DNA of 64,000 bases from Massilioclostridium coli (GCF_900095865.1 NZ_FMIZ01000007.1:620001-684000); one strand, 5' to 3'. Positions 52,486-60,862 are shown, counted from the stretch's first letter. Notes: generated from the sequence alone by a model not told the origin. A program made the numbers and translations.

Positions 52486-53361
52486 ATGGGAGTATGGGGA
52501 CCAGCGATTTTATCGGATGATGTGGCATGTGATATTCGGGATGAATATCATGCACTATTAATGATAGGAAAAACCAGTGAGGAAGCAACCCAATATTTAC
52601 TGGAAACCGATTACCCGGAAATTCAGGGTACAGAGGATGAAACGGTATTCTGGCTGGCATTGGCGCTGAGCCAATGGAAAAAGGGGCGATTATTGCCCGA
52701 AGTAAAACAGCAGGCGATTGCGATTATTGATGCTGGCACCGATTTAGAGCGATGGCAACAGGATGAAAAATTATTAAAAAAGAGGATAACGGTCTTACAA
52801 AAACTAAAAGACACCTTAAATTCCCCTATGCCGGCAGCGAAAAAAATGAGGCCACCATCTGTATGGCATTCTCCTTGGGCGGTGGGGGATTTGCTGGCGT
52901 ACCAAATTACAAATCCAACAATCCTTTATCCAGAGTTCCTTCATAAGTATGTTTTGTTGAGGGTCATTAAAATCAGAAAAATTCCTTTTCTTTCTAGTAT
53001 GGATACTCCATGGCATGATGAATCTATTTTAGTAGGGTTATACCAATGGTATGGGGATGAAATCCCAAATGCAGATATTGTGAATCAATTGGAGTATGCT
53101 GTAATAGGGGAAAATGATGTAATCTTTCGTGGGAAATGTACGGAAACTTGTATGGAATTATGTATCTATAGTAATCGGGAATTGAAACAATATCCGATCC
53201 AGTGTATTGGACAGGATGCTTCCTACCAAAAAGGAATATCACCTTTTTTCCACACAAATTATTGGGAATATGGACTCCATACATTGATTTCGTTAGACCA
53301 TACCATTTGTTCAGCACTGCATCGGTATTTTCCTGAAGCGGGTCAAGGGAACAAGGATTAG
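52486..53361 (+). CDS. Uncharacterised cytoplasmic protein with DUF4259-like N-terminus
   Basis: The 291-residue protein begins 'MGVWGPAILSDDVACDIRDE', an opening shared by DUF4259-like small proteins, followed by helices ('DETVFWLALALSQWKKGRLL') and a C-terminal beta-rich half ('HSPWAVGDLLAYQI', 'YEFLHKYVLLRV'-like strand). No catalytic motif is visible. Proteins with this opening are often found near polymorphic toxin immunity genes, but no toxin is recognised here. Confidence 0.6.
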   Translation: MGVWGPAILSDDVACDIRDEYHALLMIGKTSEEATQYLLETDYPEIQGTEDETVFWLALALSQWKKGRLLPEVKQQAIAIIDAGTDLERWQQDEKLLKKRITVLQKLKDTLNSPMPAAKKMRPPSVWHSPWAVGDLLAYQITNPTILYPEFLHKYVLLRVIKIRKIPFLSSMDTPWHDESILVGLYQWYGDEIPNADIVNQLEYAVIGENDVIFRGKCTETCMELCIYSNRELKQYPIQCIGQDASYQKGISPFFHTNYWEYGLHTLISLDHTICSALHRYFPEAGQGNKD

Positions 53362-53377
53362 AAAGGAAGTGGAATGG

Positions 53378-53761
53378 ATGAAAACAATACAAGTGGCGGC
53401 GGCAGTGATCCAAAAAGAGGGGCGCATTTTTGCCACGCAAAGGGGATATGGCAAATGGAAAGGCTGGTGGGAATTTCCCGGCGGGAAGATAGAGCCAGGG
53501 GAAACACCGGAACAAGCCCTGAAACGTGAAATCAAAGAGGAGCTAAACACCGTTGTACAGGTAGGGGAACTGGCGGATGTGATCGAATACGATTATCCGG
53601 ATTGTCACCTAACGATGTACTGTTATTTTTGCCAGGTGGTTTCGGGGAATCTGGAACTGCTGGAACACGAATCCGCCCGCTGGCTGGCAAAAGGGGAATT
53701 GGATACAGTCAACTGGCTTCCGGCGGATATTGATTTTATCCAGAAGCTAAAAAATGGATAA
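53378..53761 (+). CDS. Nudix hydrolase, MutT/8-oxo-dGTPase-like
   Basis: The 127-residue protein has the complete Nudix box 'GGKIEPGETPEQALKREI' plus 'KEEL' (residues about 37-58) and the MutT-like 'KWKGWWEFPGG'. Such enzymes remove oxidised or non-canonical nucleoside triphosphates. ATG at 53378 is chosen over the GTG three codons earlier, because AAGGAAG is 8 nt upstream. It follows the DUF4259-like gene by 16 bp and is probably the last gene of the unit. Confidence 0.92.
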   Translation: MKTIQVAAAVIQKEGRIFATQRGYGKWKGWWEFPGGKIEPGETPEQALKREIKEELNTVVQVGELADVIEYDYPDCHLTMYCYFCQVVSGNLELLEHESARWLAKGELDTVNWLPADIDFIQKLKNG

Positions 53762-53796
53762 AACCCTCCAATTCAGGAAAAATAGAAAAAAGGATA

Positions 53797-53829
53797 AAAT
53801 AGTTATTATTTAAAATAATAACTATTTTT
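53797..53829 (+). terminator. AT-rich terminator after the Nudix gene
   Basis: A perfect 16-bp stem (53797-53812 with 53814-53829) lies 36 bp after the stop and is followed by T-rich sequence. Confidence 0.65.
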
Positions 53830-54204
53830 ATTTTTGCCTGGAAACAGTTGACTTTTCTTGCTTTGTGTTGTAAGCTATTAATCATAGGAAATAATACTGA
53901 TTTTTGAAATACAGGATTCTATTTTGTTTCGTGGGGTAGTAATATTTGCGGAAGAAAGCAATCATTCCGATTTGAGATTGCCAAGGAAGATAAAATGTTC
54001 CGCCTTGTAAGTGTTGATATAGTCTATGAAAGCTTTGAACTGTACGGCTATAAAATAGTATCCATATGAGGCTCAACGAAACCAATTTGTATTTCGTTGG
54101 ATTCTACCACATATTTTGTGTACCAAACATAACAAAATTCAGTTTATCTATGAGGAAACATATGACGTAATCCAATAACGATAGATTTAAAAGGAGGTTG
54201 TAAC
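53830..54204. other. Noncoding stretch before the flavoprotein gene
   Basis: About 375 bp. A 67-codon minus-strand frame at 53882-54085 lacks a ribosome-binding site and family. No structured RNA is obvious. The flavoprotein promoter should be here, but none is assigned. Confidence 0.5.
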
Positions 54205-55104
54205 ATGTACGATATTGTGATTATTGGAGCTGGCCCAGCGGGAATTAGCGCTGCTATTTATGCTGTGAGTAGGGGGAAATCCACTTTGCTCATCGAGAAA
54301 GAGCAGGTAGGCGGGTTAATCGGAAAAGTATCCACTGTAACCCATTATTCCGCTTTGGTGGAGCCGGAAACCGGGGAAACCTTCGCAGAACGGTTAAAAT
54401 CCCAGGCTTTGGGCGCTGGCGTGAAAATTGTCGATGAGGAAGTGCTTTCGGTTACCCTGGAAAGCGATATCAAAGAGATTGTCACCAATAAAGATTATTA
54501 CCAATCCCGCACAGTAATCCTCGCCAACGGGACTACTGCCAGAACCTTAGGGATTCCTGGGGAAGCGGAATTCAAAGGCAAGGGAATTGGCATGAATGCC
54601 GCAAAGGACGGCGCAGCTTATGCTGGAAAAAACGTATATGTGGTTGGCGGCGCCGACGGAGCAATCAAAGAGGCGATTTACCTTTCCAAACTGGCGAAAA
54701 AGGTAACCATCATCCATTTTGAGGAGAAACTGGGGGCGATTCCAGAGTTCCTGAACAAAGTAAAAGCAAGCCCAAATATGGAAGTCTGTCTGAACTCCCG
54801 CTTAACCAGAGTTTCCGGAAAGGACTGTGTGGATACCTTGGAGATTACTTCGGAAAAAACAGGGGAAAAACGGGTCATTCAAGATCCTGGCTGTGGTATT
54901 TTTGTTTATGCTGGTTCCACCCCAAACACCGAGATGTATTCCGAGTTAAAATTGCAGGATGGCTTTATCCCGGTGAATGAAAAGATGCAAACAGCCCTGC
55001 CCGGCGTGTATGCCGCAGGGGACATCTGTGTAAAACAGGTGCGTCAGGTGGCAACCGCTGTTGCGGATGGCGCGATTGCGGCAATTAATGCTGCCATGGA
55101 ATAA
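54205..55104 (+). CDS. Thioredoxin-reductase-like flavoprotein lacking the redox CxxC
   Basis: The 299-residue protein has the FAD motif 'IIGAGPAGISAAIYA', the NAD(P) motif 'VYVVGGADGAIKEA' and the C-terminal 'LPGVYAAGDICVKQVRQVA', all in TrxB order and length. The segment that holds CATC in TrxB reads 'GMNAAKDGAAY' (residues about 129-139), so both redox cysteines are replaced (Asn and Lys). It cannot reduce thioredoxin in the usual way. Ferredoxin/flavodoxin-NADP+ reductase-like and disulfide-independent relatives exist, so electron transfer between NAD(P)H and another carrier is a reasonable inference. AAAGGAGG precedes the ATG. Confidence 0.88.
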   Translation: MYDIVIIGAGPAGISAAIYAVSRGKSTLLIEKEQVGGLIGKVSTVTHYSALVEPETGETFAERLKSQALGAGVKIVDEEVLSVTLESDIKEIVTNKDYYQSRTVILANGTTARTLGIPGEAEFKGKGIGMNAAKDGAAYAGKNVYVVGGADGAIKEAIYLSKLAKKVTIIHFEEKLGAIPEFLNKVKASPNMEVCLNSRLTRVSGKDCVDTLEITSEKTGEKRVIQDPGCGIFVYAGSTPNTEMYSELKLQDGFIPVNEKMQTALPGVYAAGDICVKQVRQVATAVADGAIAAINAAME

Positions 55105-55110
55105 AAAAGA

Positions 55111-55145
55111 AAAAACAGCTCTACCTTTTTCGGTAGGGCTGTTTT
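55111..55145 (+). terminator. Intrinsic terminator of the flavoprotein gene
   Basis: AAAACAGC plus CTACC pairs with GGTAG plus GCTGTTTT across a T-rich loop, 6 bp after the stop, followed by T-rich sequence. Confidence 0.8.
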
Positions 55146-55623
55146 GTTGTATGAAATGATATGGTTTAAAAAATCCCTTACAAAAAATAAAATTCCTACC
55201 ATTTATAACAGCAGGAATAGAAGAAATATACAAAGAAGTTCATAACAAGTAGAAATATGTTAATGCTGTAAGAAAACTTGCAGCATTTGTGTGTTCAACA
55301 AGTCCCAGCCTGTTATATGAGCTAGCACAGAGAAAGAAGATTCCTCTTAGCCAACTGCTTTCTTTTGGTATAATTCCATTATACAACATTTTTTCAAATA
55401 ATACAAGAAATAATATCAAAAATATGCACAAAATATTTATATAATTTTTATACTAGTTATACAAAATTAACGTTATTTTGTTTGAAACAGGTGTAATGTT
55501 TGAAATTTTTTGAAAAGCATAAAAAATAGGGAGCCACAGAGTGACTCCCCAGACGCAGTCCGAAAACATACGACGCATTTGATTCTTATGATACAATAAT
55601 CATTGAAAAATGTCAATTCATTT
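55146..55623. other. Noncoding stretch beyond the XRE gene
   Basis: About 480 bp of AT-rich DNA. A hairpin GGGAG..CTCCC at 55529-55549 may end the XRE transcript from the right. A 63-codon minus-strand frame at 55240-55431 is not convincing. Confidence 0.5.
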
Positions 55624-55968
55624 TTATTTGGATCCCCTTAAAAAGCGGGCAATAATCTGGCGTTCTGTGGCATCCAAGGTGAGGAAATCCTGAATGAATT
55701 CCTGTTCCAGTTCGTCTAGCTTGAATTCTTGGGCTAACTGTTCCATCAATGGGCTTGGGAACTCCCGTAACATTTCTCCTGTGCCGTTGTATAGCCAATC
55801 AGGGTTTACGTTAAACTCATTGCAAATTGCTTTTGCCATCTGGTCTGTAACTGCCCTATCACCCTTTTCAATCCGTGAAATAGCTGGTCCAGTCACGCAT
55901 AATTTTTTGCCAAATTGGCTTTGGCTTAGATGCAAGGCTTTTCTCAATTCTTTTACACGTTGATTCAT
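55624..55968 (-). CDS. XRE-family transcriptional regulator, copy 1
   Basis: The 114-residue protein starts 'MNQRVKELRKALHLSQSQFG' and has the lambda-repressor-type HTH ('FGKKLCVTGPAISRIEKGDR'), then an acidic C-terminal helical tail ('DATERQIIARFLRG'). ATG at 55968 follows AAAGGAGG; longer readings extend into the neighbour's leader. It is a close paralogue of the gene immediately upstream, in the same orientation. The tail may carry an effector or partner-binding function. Confidence 0.85.
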   Translation of the reverse strand: MNQRVKELRKALHLSQSQFGKKLCVTGPAISRIEKGDRAVTDQMAKAICNEFNVNPDWLYNGTGEMLREFPSPLMEQLAQEFKLDELEQEFIQDFLTLDATERQIIARFLRGSK

Positions 55969-56056
55969 GGTAGCGCCTCCTTTTATAACCATAATATCAC
56001 AAAAAACGACAAAGAACAACAAAAAATAAAGCAGGAAGCTGGTTTGCTTTCTGCTT

Positions 56057-56407
56057 TTATTGGTTTATGGAGCCTCGTAGGAACTTAGTAATCATTTGGC
56101 GTTGTTCTTTATCCAGAGTGATAAAATCTTTTACCAGTTGTTTTTCCATATCGTCAAGGTCAAATTCCGCTGATAATTGGTCTAACAGAGTGGTGGGGAA
56201 TTCTTGAAACATCTCACCGGCTCCATGAATCAACCATTCTTGGTTTACTCGAAATTCATTGCAAATGGATTTTGCCATTTGTACCGTTAATTTTCGTTCT
56301 CCTGTTTCTATTTTAGAAATAGCTGCGGGAGTCACACCTAACCTTTTTCCAAAATCACTTTGGTTTAATTTTAATTCTTTTCGTAACTGTTTTACTCTTT
56401 GATTCAT
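56057..56407 (-). CDS. XRE-family transcriptional regulator, copy 2
   Basis: The 116-residue protein matches copy 1 at roughly half or more of its positions, with the HTH 'FGKRLGVTPAAISKIETGER' and the tail 'DKEQRQMITKFLRGSINQ'. The differences fall mainly in the recognition helix ('GVTPAAISK' against 'CVTGPAISR') and the centre, so the two may bind distinct sites or heterodimerise. It is transcribed divergently from a 51-residue gene and shares with it a 175-bp intergenic region. Confidence 0.85.
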   Translation of the reverse strand: MNQRVKQLRKELKLNQSDFGKRLGVTPAAISKIETGERKLTVQMAKSICNEFRVNQEWLIHGAGEMFQEFPTTLLDQLSAEFDLDDMEKQLVKDFITLDKEQRQMITKFLRGSINQ

Positions 56408-56484
56408 AGTTTCCTCCCATTATTGTATTTGATTATAGCATATCATAATAAATTGGCAAGGTCAATGTTTTAATTAAAAAAGTA

Positions 56485-56513
56485 TTGATTTTTTAGACAA
56501 TAGATATTATAAT
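56485..56513 (+). promoter_or_regulatory. Promoter of the 51-residue gene
   Basis: TTGATT (56485-56490) and TATAAT (56508-56513) have a 17-bp spacer, 70 bp before the small gene. Confidence 0.65.
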
Positions 56514-56582
56514 ATAAACATAGTTTAAATTTAAAATAAACAAAGGATATCAATTTAATATGGTTATATAGGAGGAAATATT

Positions 56583-56738
56583 ATGACCAATGTAAAAGAA
56601 GAATTTCAGGAAGCATGGGAAATATGTAAGCTGTTAAAAACCATTCCTATTGAGGATAAGCTCCGCTTGCAGGGCATGATGATGCTATTAAAAGAACAAA
56701 ACAAAGAAAAAACCAAAAACAGCCAACAGCCCAAATAG
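56583..56738 (+). CDS. 51-residue protein of unknown function divergent from XRE genes
   Basis: An AGGAGG lies 6 nt before the ATG, and a consensus-like promoter is upstream. The product is helical and hydrophilic: acidic N-terminus 'MTNVKEEFQEAWEICKLLKT', then 'DKLRLQGMMMLLKEQNKEK' and a Gln/Lys-rich end. Small helical proteins with a 'P..DK..LQGMM..L' pattern occur beside XRE regulators in Firmicutes and prophages. A role as regulator partner or antirepressor is possible. Confidence 0.7.
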   Translation: MTNVKEEFQEAWEICKLLKTIPIEDKLRLQGMMMLLKEQNKEKTKNSQQPK

Positions 56739-56886
56739 CCGTTGTTACGTAAAACATACATACAATCCCTTTTTTTCCATTATCATTTGTAAATTGAGGG
56801 AATTCGACAAATTTTTCTGTAATTTGGGATTAAACTAGATTACATCATAGGACATATTTTAATTGTCATAAAAGGAGATTGTATTG

Positions 56887-57735
56887 ATGAAACAATTACA
56901 GACAAGAATTTTTTCAGCCATTGCGGTTTTATTATCGGTTTGTTTTGTGTTTGTGGGTTGTGAGCTACCAAAAAGGGAGCTAACCAACCTTACTTTCACC
57001 GTAACATCCGAAACACTGGAAGTTGGGGACACCACTGAGTTTGACGTGGAAACAACCCCAACGGGGATTATACTAAAACATTTGGAGTATCAGTCCGACG
57101 ATACGGACATCGTTACCATCAACCAGGATGAAATTTCTGCTGTAGGAGAAGGGACAACCACGGTTTCCGTGTCTATTACAACGGAAAAAGGTAAAATTGT
57201 CAGCAATAAGGTTTCTATCACTGTAACAGACCCTGAAAAAGACAAATTGCGCCAGCAAGCACAATCAGTTTCCCAGGCAATTGGAACCATTGGGGAAGTG
57301 ACGCTGGATTCCGAACCGACCATTGCGGCGGCACGGGAAAAATGGAATGAGCTTCCTGAAGAAGCAAAACAGTTTGTAACCAATTCGGAGACCTTAACCC
57401 AAGCGGAAACCGCATTACAAAGCTTAAAAGACCAAAAAGCGGCGGAAGAAGCTGCCGCAGCGGAAGCCGCCAGACAACAGGAAGAACAAAGGAAACAACA
57501 AGAGCAGCAGGCACAGCGACAACAACCGGCAGCGCAGCAACCTAAAAATACGCCAACAGCGCCATCCGCACCCGCTTCTACCGAGACCTATATTTTAAAT
57601 ACCAATACAAAAAAGTTCCATCGCTCCAGTTGTGGCGATATCAAAAAAATGAAAGATTCCAACAAGGCAACCGCATCCAGCAGGGAAGAAGCCATTGCCA
57701 AAGGGTATTCCCCCTGTAAACACTGCAACCCATAA
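56887..57735 (+). CDS. Lipoprotein with Big_2-like domain and Cys-rich C-terminal cap
   Basis: The 282-residue protein has a lipoprotein signal ('CFVFVGCELPK', Cys near 25), a bacterial Ig-like (Big_2) domain ('LEVGDTTEFDVETTPTGIIL', 'GEGTTTVSVSI'), a helical region, a long Gln/Ala-rich low-complexity stretch, and a C-terminal domain 'KKFHRSSCGDIKKMKDSNKA' ending 'GYSPCKHCNP'. That last domain is a metal-binding Ada/McrA-related cap found on secreted nucleases and lipoproteins of Firmicutes. ATG at 56887 is preferred to the TTG one codon earlier. It is monocistronic, ending at a strong terminator. Confidence 0.8.
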   Translation: MKQLQTRIFSAIAVLLSVCFVFVGCELPKRELTNLTFTVTSETLEVGDTTEFDVETTPTGIILKHLEYQSDDTDIVTINQDEISAVGEGTTTVSVSITTEKGKIVSNKVSITVTDPEKDKLRQQAQSVSQAIGTIGEVTLDSEPTIAAAREKWNELPEEAKQFVTNSETLTQAETALQSLKDQKAAEEAAAAEAARQQEEQRKQQEQQAQRQQPAAQQPKNTPTAPSAPASTETYILNTNTKKFHRSSCGDIKKMKDSNKATASSREEAIAKGYSPCKHCNP

Positions 57736-57776
57736 AATAGGAACAGGGCTGTATAAACAGCCCTGTTCCTATTTTT
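57735..57776 (+). terminator. Intrinsic terminator
   Basis: A perfect 17-bp stem (57735-57751 with 57758-57774) begins at the stop codon region of the lipoprotein gene and is followed by T-runs. It may serve the converging DUF2442 gene as well. Confidence 0.9.
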
Positions 57777-57782
57777 TATCCG

Positions 57783-58103
57783 TTATGCCTCTGTTGCGGC
57801 AAAAGGGTCAGCAACAGGAGGTTGTTTAAAAATTGCGATTGGGTCAAGGTCAATACAGTTTTGTTCATCTCTATTACCTCCCATATCCCAAGCGATAGTT
57901 TGGTTGATTACAGCCAGTTTTTCCTTAAATATATGGATATCCTCTAGTGGTGCGAATACTGTATCCGGTTTTATGAACGGCTTTATATTCACTAATCGGA
58001 TAGAACCATCATTAAAATAAGCATAAACCTGGTAATCATCTGTTGGGATTACCTGTAATACAGAAGGAAAAAAACGGGTGTAGTCAAGATTACTATGGTT
58101 CAT
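57783..58103 (-). CDS. DUF2442 family protein
   Basis: The 106-residue protein has the DUF2442 pattern: 'VIPTDDYQVYAYFNDGSIRL' and 'LAVINQTIAWDMGGNRDEQN' followed by 'CIDLDP'. GGAAGGGGGAG precedes the ATG. It lies 34 bp after a DUF4160 gene, a partnership seen in many bacteria. Proposed roles include toxin-antitoxin-like or phage-related functions, none firmly shown. Confidence 0.85.
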   Translation of the reverse strand: MNHSNLDYTRFFPSVLQVIPTDDYQVYAYFNDGSIRLVNIKPFIKPDTVFAPLEDIHIFKEKLAVINQTIAWDMGGNRDEQNCIDLDPIAIFKQPPVADPFAATEA

Positions 58104-58137
58104 TTTGCTCCCCCTTCCTTTGGATTAGAACAATAAC

Positions 58138-58398
58138 TTAGATTAATGGGTTAATTCTATTTAAAGGTTTTCCATCCTTCGCTAGTTCCCAGTTTTGCAT
58201 TAATTCATCTTTATGGATTTCACACCAGGCAAGCACTAATTTTAACTGTTTGTTTGGTAGATAACCTTGGTCAATAACAGCGTCTTGAATACGTACGCTA
58301 GCTTTAAATTCTGCATATTCTACATGGAAATGTGGTGGATTATGTTCTTTCCAATTCATTGTAATACGAATACCATAAAAAAGGCTGATTTCAGGCAT
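58138..58398 (-). CDS. DUF4160 family protein
   Basis: The 86-residue protein matches DUF4160: 'MPEISLFYGIRITMNWKEHN' followed by 'PPHFHVEYAE', then 'LPNKQLKLVLAWCEIHKDEL' and a short basic tail. 'HNPPHFHVEY' is the family signature. It leads a two-gene unit with DUF2442. Function is unknown; the pairing suggests that both act together. Confidence 0.88.
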   Translation of the reverse strand: MPEISLFYGIRITMNWKEHNPPHFHVEYAEFKASVRIQDAVIDQGYLPNKQLKLVLAWCEIHKDELMQNWELAKDGKPLNRINPLI

Positions 58399-58456
58399 AT
58401 GTTTTCACCCCTTTAATTCTACTACAATTATACCATAATATATTTCTTTTTTATTG

Positions 58457-58975
58457 TCAAGGATTTTTGCAATACTCCAGCAGGGGAAAGAGATAATCTG
58501 GGCTAACCCAGGAGCATTTTTCTCCGGCGGACACCAAGGCGGCTTCCCACGGCTCGTAGGTAGAGGGGTCTTTTTTGGCAACCATTTTTTTCAGCATCCG
58601 GCACATGGTACGGTCTTTCCAGGACATACGTCCTTCATCCCAGGCGCCCCGCCCATAAAATAGGGGAATATCCTCCAGACCGCCTTTCAGGTTGCGTTGT
58701 TTTAGGGCATCCATTGCTTTTTCCTCGTAGGGGGAAGCCCCCACCGCGAAGATGGCAACCCGCTTTCCCGCAAGCTGTAAAAGGTTTTTCTTCAAAAAGG
58801 AAATCCCTCCAATACCGTTGGCATAAACCCCGCCACAAAATAGGATGGTATCATACTGTCCCAGCCCTGTAACGTGGCGAACGTCCATCGCTTCACATCC
58901 CAACTGCTGGGCAAGCATCTGGGCATACTGTTCTGCCGCCCCGTATTTGGAACGGTAAATAACAATCGCCTTCAT
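58457..58975 (-). CDS. Flavodoxin-domain protein
   Basis: The 172-residue protein has the FMN-phosphate loop 'IVIYRSKYGAAEQYAQMLAQ', 'FCGGVYANGIGGISFLKKNL' and 'AIFAVGASPYEEKAMDALKQ', matching the Flavodoxin_5 or HemG-like group. It would carry electrons with FMN. It starts directly after the MarR stop, so the MarR regulator probably controls it. Confidence 0.88.
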   Translation of the reverse strand: MKAIVIYRSKYGAAEQYAQMLAQQLGCEAMDVRHVTGLGQYDTILFCGGVYANGIGGISFLKKNLLQLAGKRVAIFAVGASPYEEKAMDALKQRNLKGGLEDIPLFYGRGAWDEGRMSWKDRTMCRMLKKMVAKKDPSTYEPWEAALVSAGEKCSWVSPDYLFPLLEYCKNP

Positions 58976-59464
58976 TTAATTTCCTCCTCTAATTTCCTTT
59001 TCAAATAGCTCCATGCCGTGGTACAACCTCATGAAAAGCTGGAAGAACTGCTTCAATTCCTCGTCGGTATAAGACAGGAACAGGCTTTTTAGCATTTTTT
59101 GATGCAATATCTGGATATCATCAAAATACTCCCAAAACAGTTTGGTGGGCAATATTCTTGCCGCTCTGGAGTCTTTCTCAGATGAAACCACCTGCACCAG
59201 CCCTTTTTCCTCCAAGGTAGCAACCAGCTTTTTGGCGTTCTGGCGAGAATATCCCATTAGTTTTCCAGCCTGGGTATAGGTAAGCCCTTCTTTCTCTTCT
59301 TTAATCATGGTCATCAGCACAAACTGCTTTAACGTTACTTCCGAGTCAAACTGGCTAAATAGCGTTTGTAGCTGGTTGTTCAGAATCACCAAAGAACCAA
59401 ACAGCGCTTTTACTTGTTTTTCCCTTGTATCGCTAAACTGTTGGATGAGATCTGAGCGTTCCAT
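58976..59464 (-). CDS. MarR-family transcriptional regulator
   Basis: The 162-residue protein has the MarR winged helix ('LTYTQAGKLMGYSRQNAKKL', 'VATLEEKGLVQVVSSEKDSR') and C-terminal dimerisation helices. AGAAGGAA precedes the ATG. It is co-transcribed with a flavodoxin gene, a common arrangement for redox or oxidant-sensing MarR proteins, although no conserved sensor cysteine is visible. Confidence 0.88.
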   Translation of the reverse strand: MERSDLIQQFSDTREKQVKALFGSLVILNNQLQTLFSQFDSEVTLKQFVLMTMIKEEKEGLTYTQAGKLMGYSRQNAKKLVATLEEKGLVQVVSSEKDSRAARILPTKLFWEYFDDIQILHQKMLKSLFLSYTDEELKQFFQLFMRLYHGMELFEKEIRGGN

Positions 59465-59547
59465 AAAAATTCCTTCTCTCTTTTCAAAACGGATTATCTG
59501 CTAATATTAGTATAACAACCAATCTGTTTTTCTGTCAAGATAGTGGA

Positions 59548-59853
59548 TTATTTTGGTGCCAGACGTCGATAGGGGCAATACATACCATGGCGTAGGCAGA
59601 TGGCGATTTGTTTGCCGCAGTCCGTCCGCCAGACGCATTTTTTGGCCGTGCAGATATCCTTTGTAGTGGGCCATTTTGGCTGGGGCTTTTCCTTTTTTGG
59701 CAGCGGGATGATATTGGGGCGGGTCAGGCGCTTTAAGGTTAAATTGACTAGCCCAATGGATACCCCGAACATCTGGGCGAATTCCCGCTGCTTGTACTGG
59801 TTGATGTGCTCTTTCATAAACTGCTGTTGTTGTTCAGTCAGCTTGCTGCCCAT
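59548..59853 (-). CDS. Helix-turn-helix protein with cysteine-rich C-terminus
   Basis: ATG at 59853 (7 nt after AGGAGG) gives a 101-residue protein. The N-terminal half is a homeodomain-like HTH ('EFAQMFGVSIGLVNLTLKRL'). The C-terminal half has four cysteines, 'CTAKKCVWRTDCGKQIAIC', and 'YCPYRR', resembling a metal-binding knuckle. It may be a small metal- or redox-sensitive DNA-binding protein. Its neighbour DUF1284 protein is also cysteine-rich. Confidence 0.7.
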   Translation of the reverse strand: MGSKLTEQQQQFMKEHINQYKQREFAQMFGVSIGLVNLTLKRLTRPNIIPLPKKEKPQPKWPTTKDICTAKKCVWRTDCGKQIAICLRHGMYCPYRRLAPK

Positions 59854-59931
59854 TGAGATTCCTCCTTTGGTGTTACTGCCCTTATTATACTCGGGTTTTT
59901 CCCGCTTCGGCAGTGGCAAAGGGGGGCAATA

Positions 59932-60306
59932 TCAATCGCCTTTGCTGGAACAGATGGAATCCCATTCACAATCAGCGCACACCTGTTTTCTTTTTCCTTG
60001 CTGTAGGATATTTTGGTTTACTAGGCAAAAAAATTCCTGCCAGGTGATCCGCTGGCCCGGCTGTAGTTGGCAGAGTTCCAGAACCTTCCGGTCAAACGTC
60101 GTTACCTTGTCCGCCTGGGTACAGGCGCCGTTTTGGTTATTGGGGCAGTGGGAACAAATCTCGTCCGTCTCCTGTACCAGTTGGATGGTAGCCTGCTTCA
60201 GGTTGGCGATGGTCTGTTCCATATGGCGGACAAATTCTGGGCTGTAGCCCTTTCCTTCAAAAAATGCGATGCACAGCCCGTGATGGGGCCGGATCTTGTA
60301 TTCCAT
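59932..60306 (-). CDS. DUF1284 family cysteine-rich protein
   Basis: The 124-residue protein has the DUF1284 signature 'IRPHHGLCIAFFEGKGYSPE' and cysteines in 'ICSHCPNN', 'GACTQADK' and 'CADCEWDSIC'. Members are believed to hold iron-sulfur clusters and regulate or process nucleic acid, but no function is established. It lies 78 bp before the HTH-Cys gene on the same strand and probably shares its transcript. Confidence 0.88.
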   Translation of the reverse strand: MEYKIRPHHGLCIAFFEGKGYSPEFVRHMEQTIANLKQATIQLVQETDEICSHCPNNQNGACTQADKVTTFDRKVLELCQLQPGQRITWQEFFCLVNQNILQQGKRKQVCADCEWDSICSSKGD

Positions 60307-60862
60307 GTGATACCTCCTGTTACGCTGGGAACCAGATTTGCTTTTTCAGCGGATGGATTCCCGTTTTAAGACGCAAAGTTTATATGGATTTTGGATGGTT
60401 TGATACCGAGCCAAAAAAATGGTGGGCGTCTTTTCTATGTTTATTGTACCGGATGGAAAATAGTTTTTCAATCCTTGACAAATTTTTTATGGAATCCAAA
60501 TGTTAGCGGCATTTTTGCACAACGACATAGATTATTTCCCATTTCTAATCCAATCGGGGATATCGTTTTTTGTATTGATTTTCCATGAGATGGTGGTGAT
60601 TGGGCACTTATTTATCTGTTGCCAGCGATACTGGGAGGCAGATTCCATCTAGTTCGCTATGCCAATCAGCGAATTGTTTGTGACAATAGCGATAGTATAC
60701 CGGGTAGCTTGGTGGCTCGTTCCTGTTAAAATGCACAAAGTTTCGATGATTTTTTTGGATTCGCTCCTTTTTGGCGCGAAAATAAAGTAAAAAAAACGAA
60801 AACAAAAAAGAATTTCGTCGAAAAATAGATAAAAATGTAATAAAAAGGCTAAATTACAGATA
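60307..60862. other. Gene-free AT-rich stretch
   Basis: About 550 bp with only short frames that lack ribosome-binding sites and family resemblance. It must hold the promoter of the DUF1284 gene on the minus strand. Confidence 0.5.

Noticed and set aside
55624-56022. Longer XRE reading starting 'MLFFVVFCDI'
   Set aside because: The ATG at 55968 follows AAAGGAGG and aligns exactly with the paralogue's first residue.
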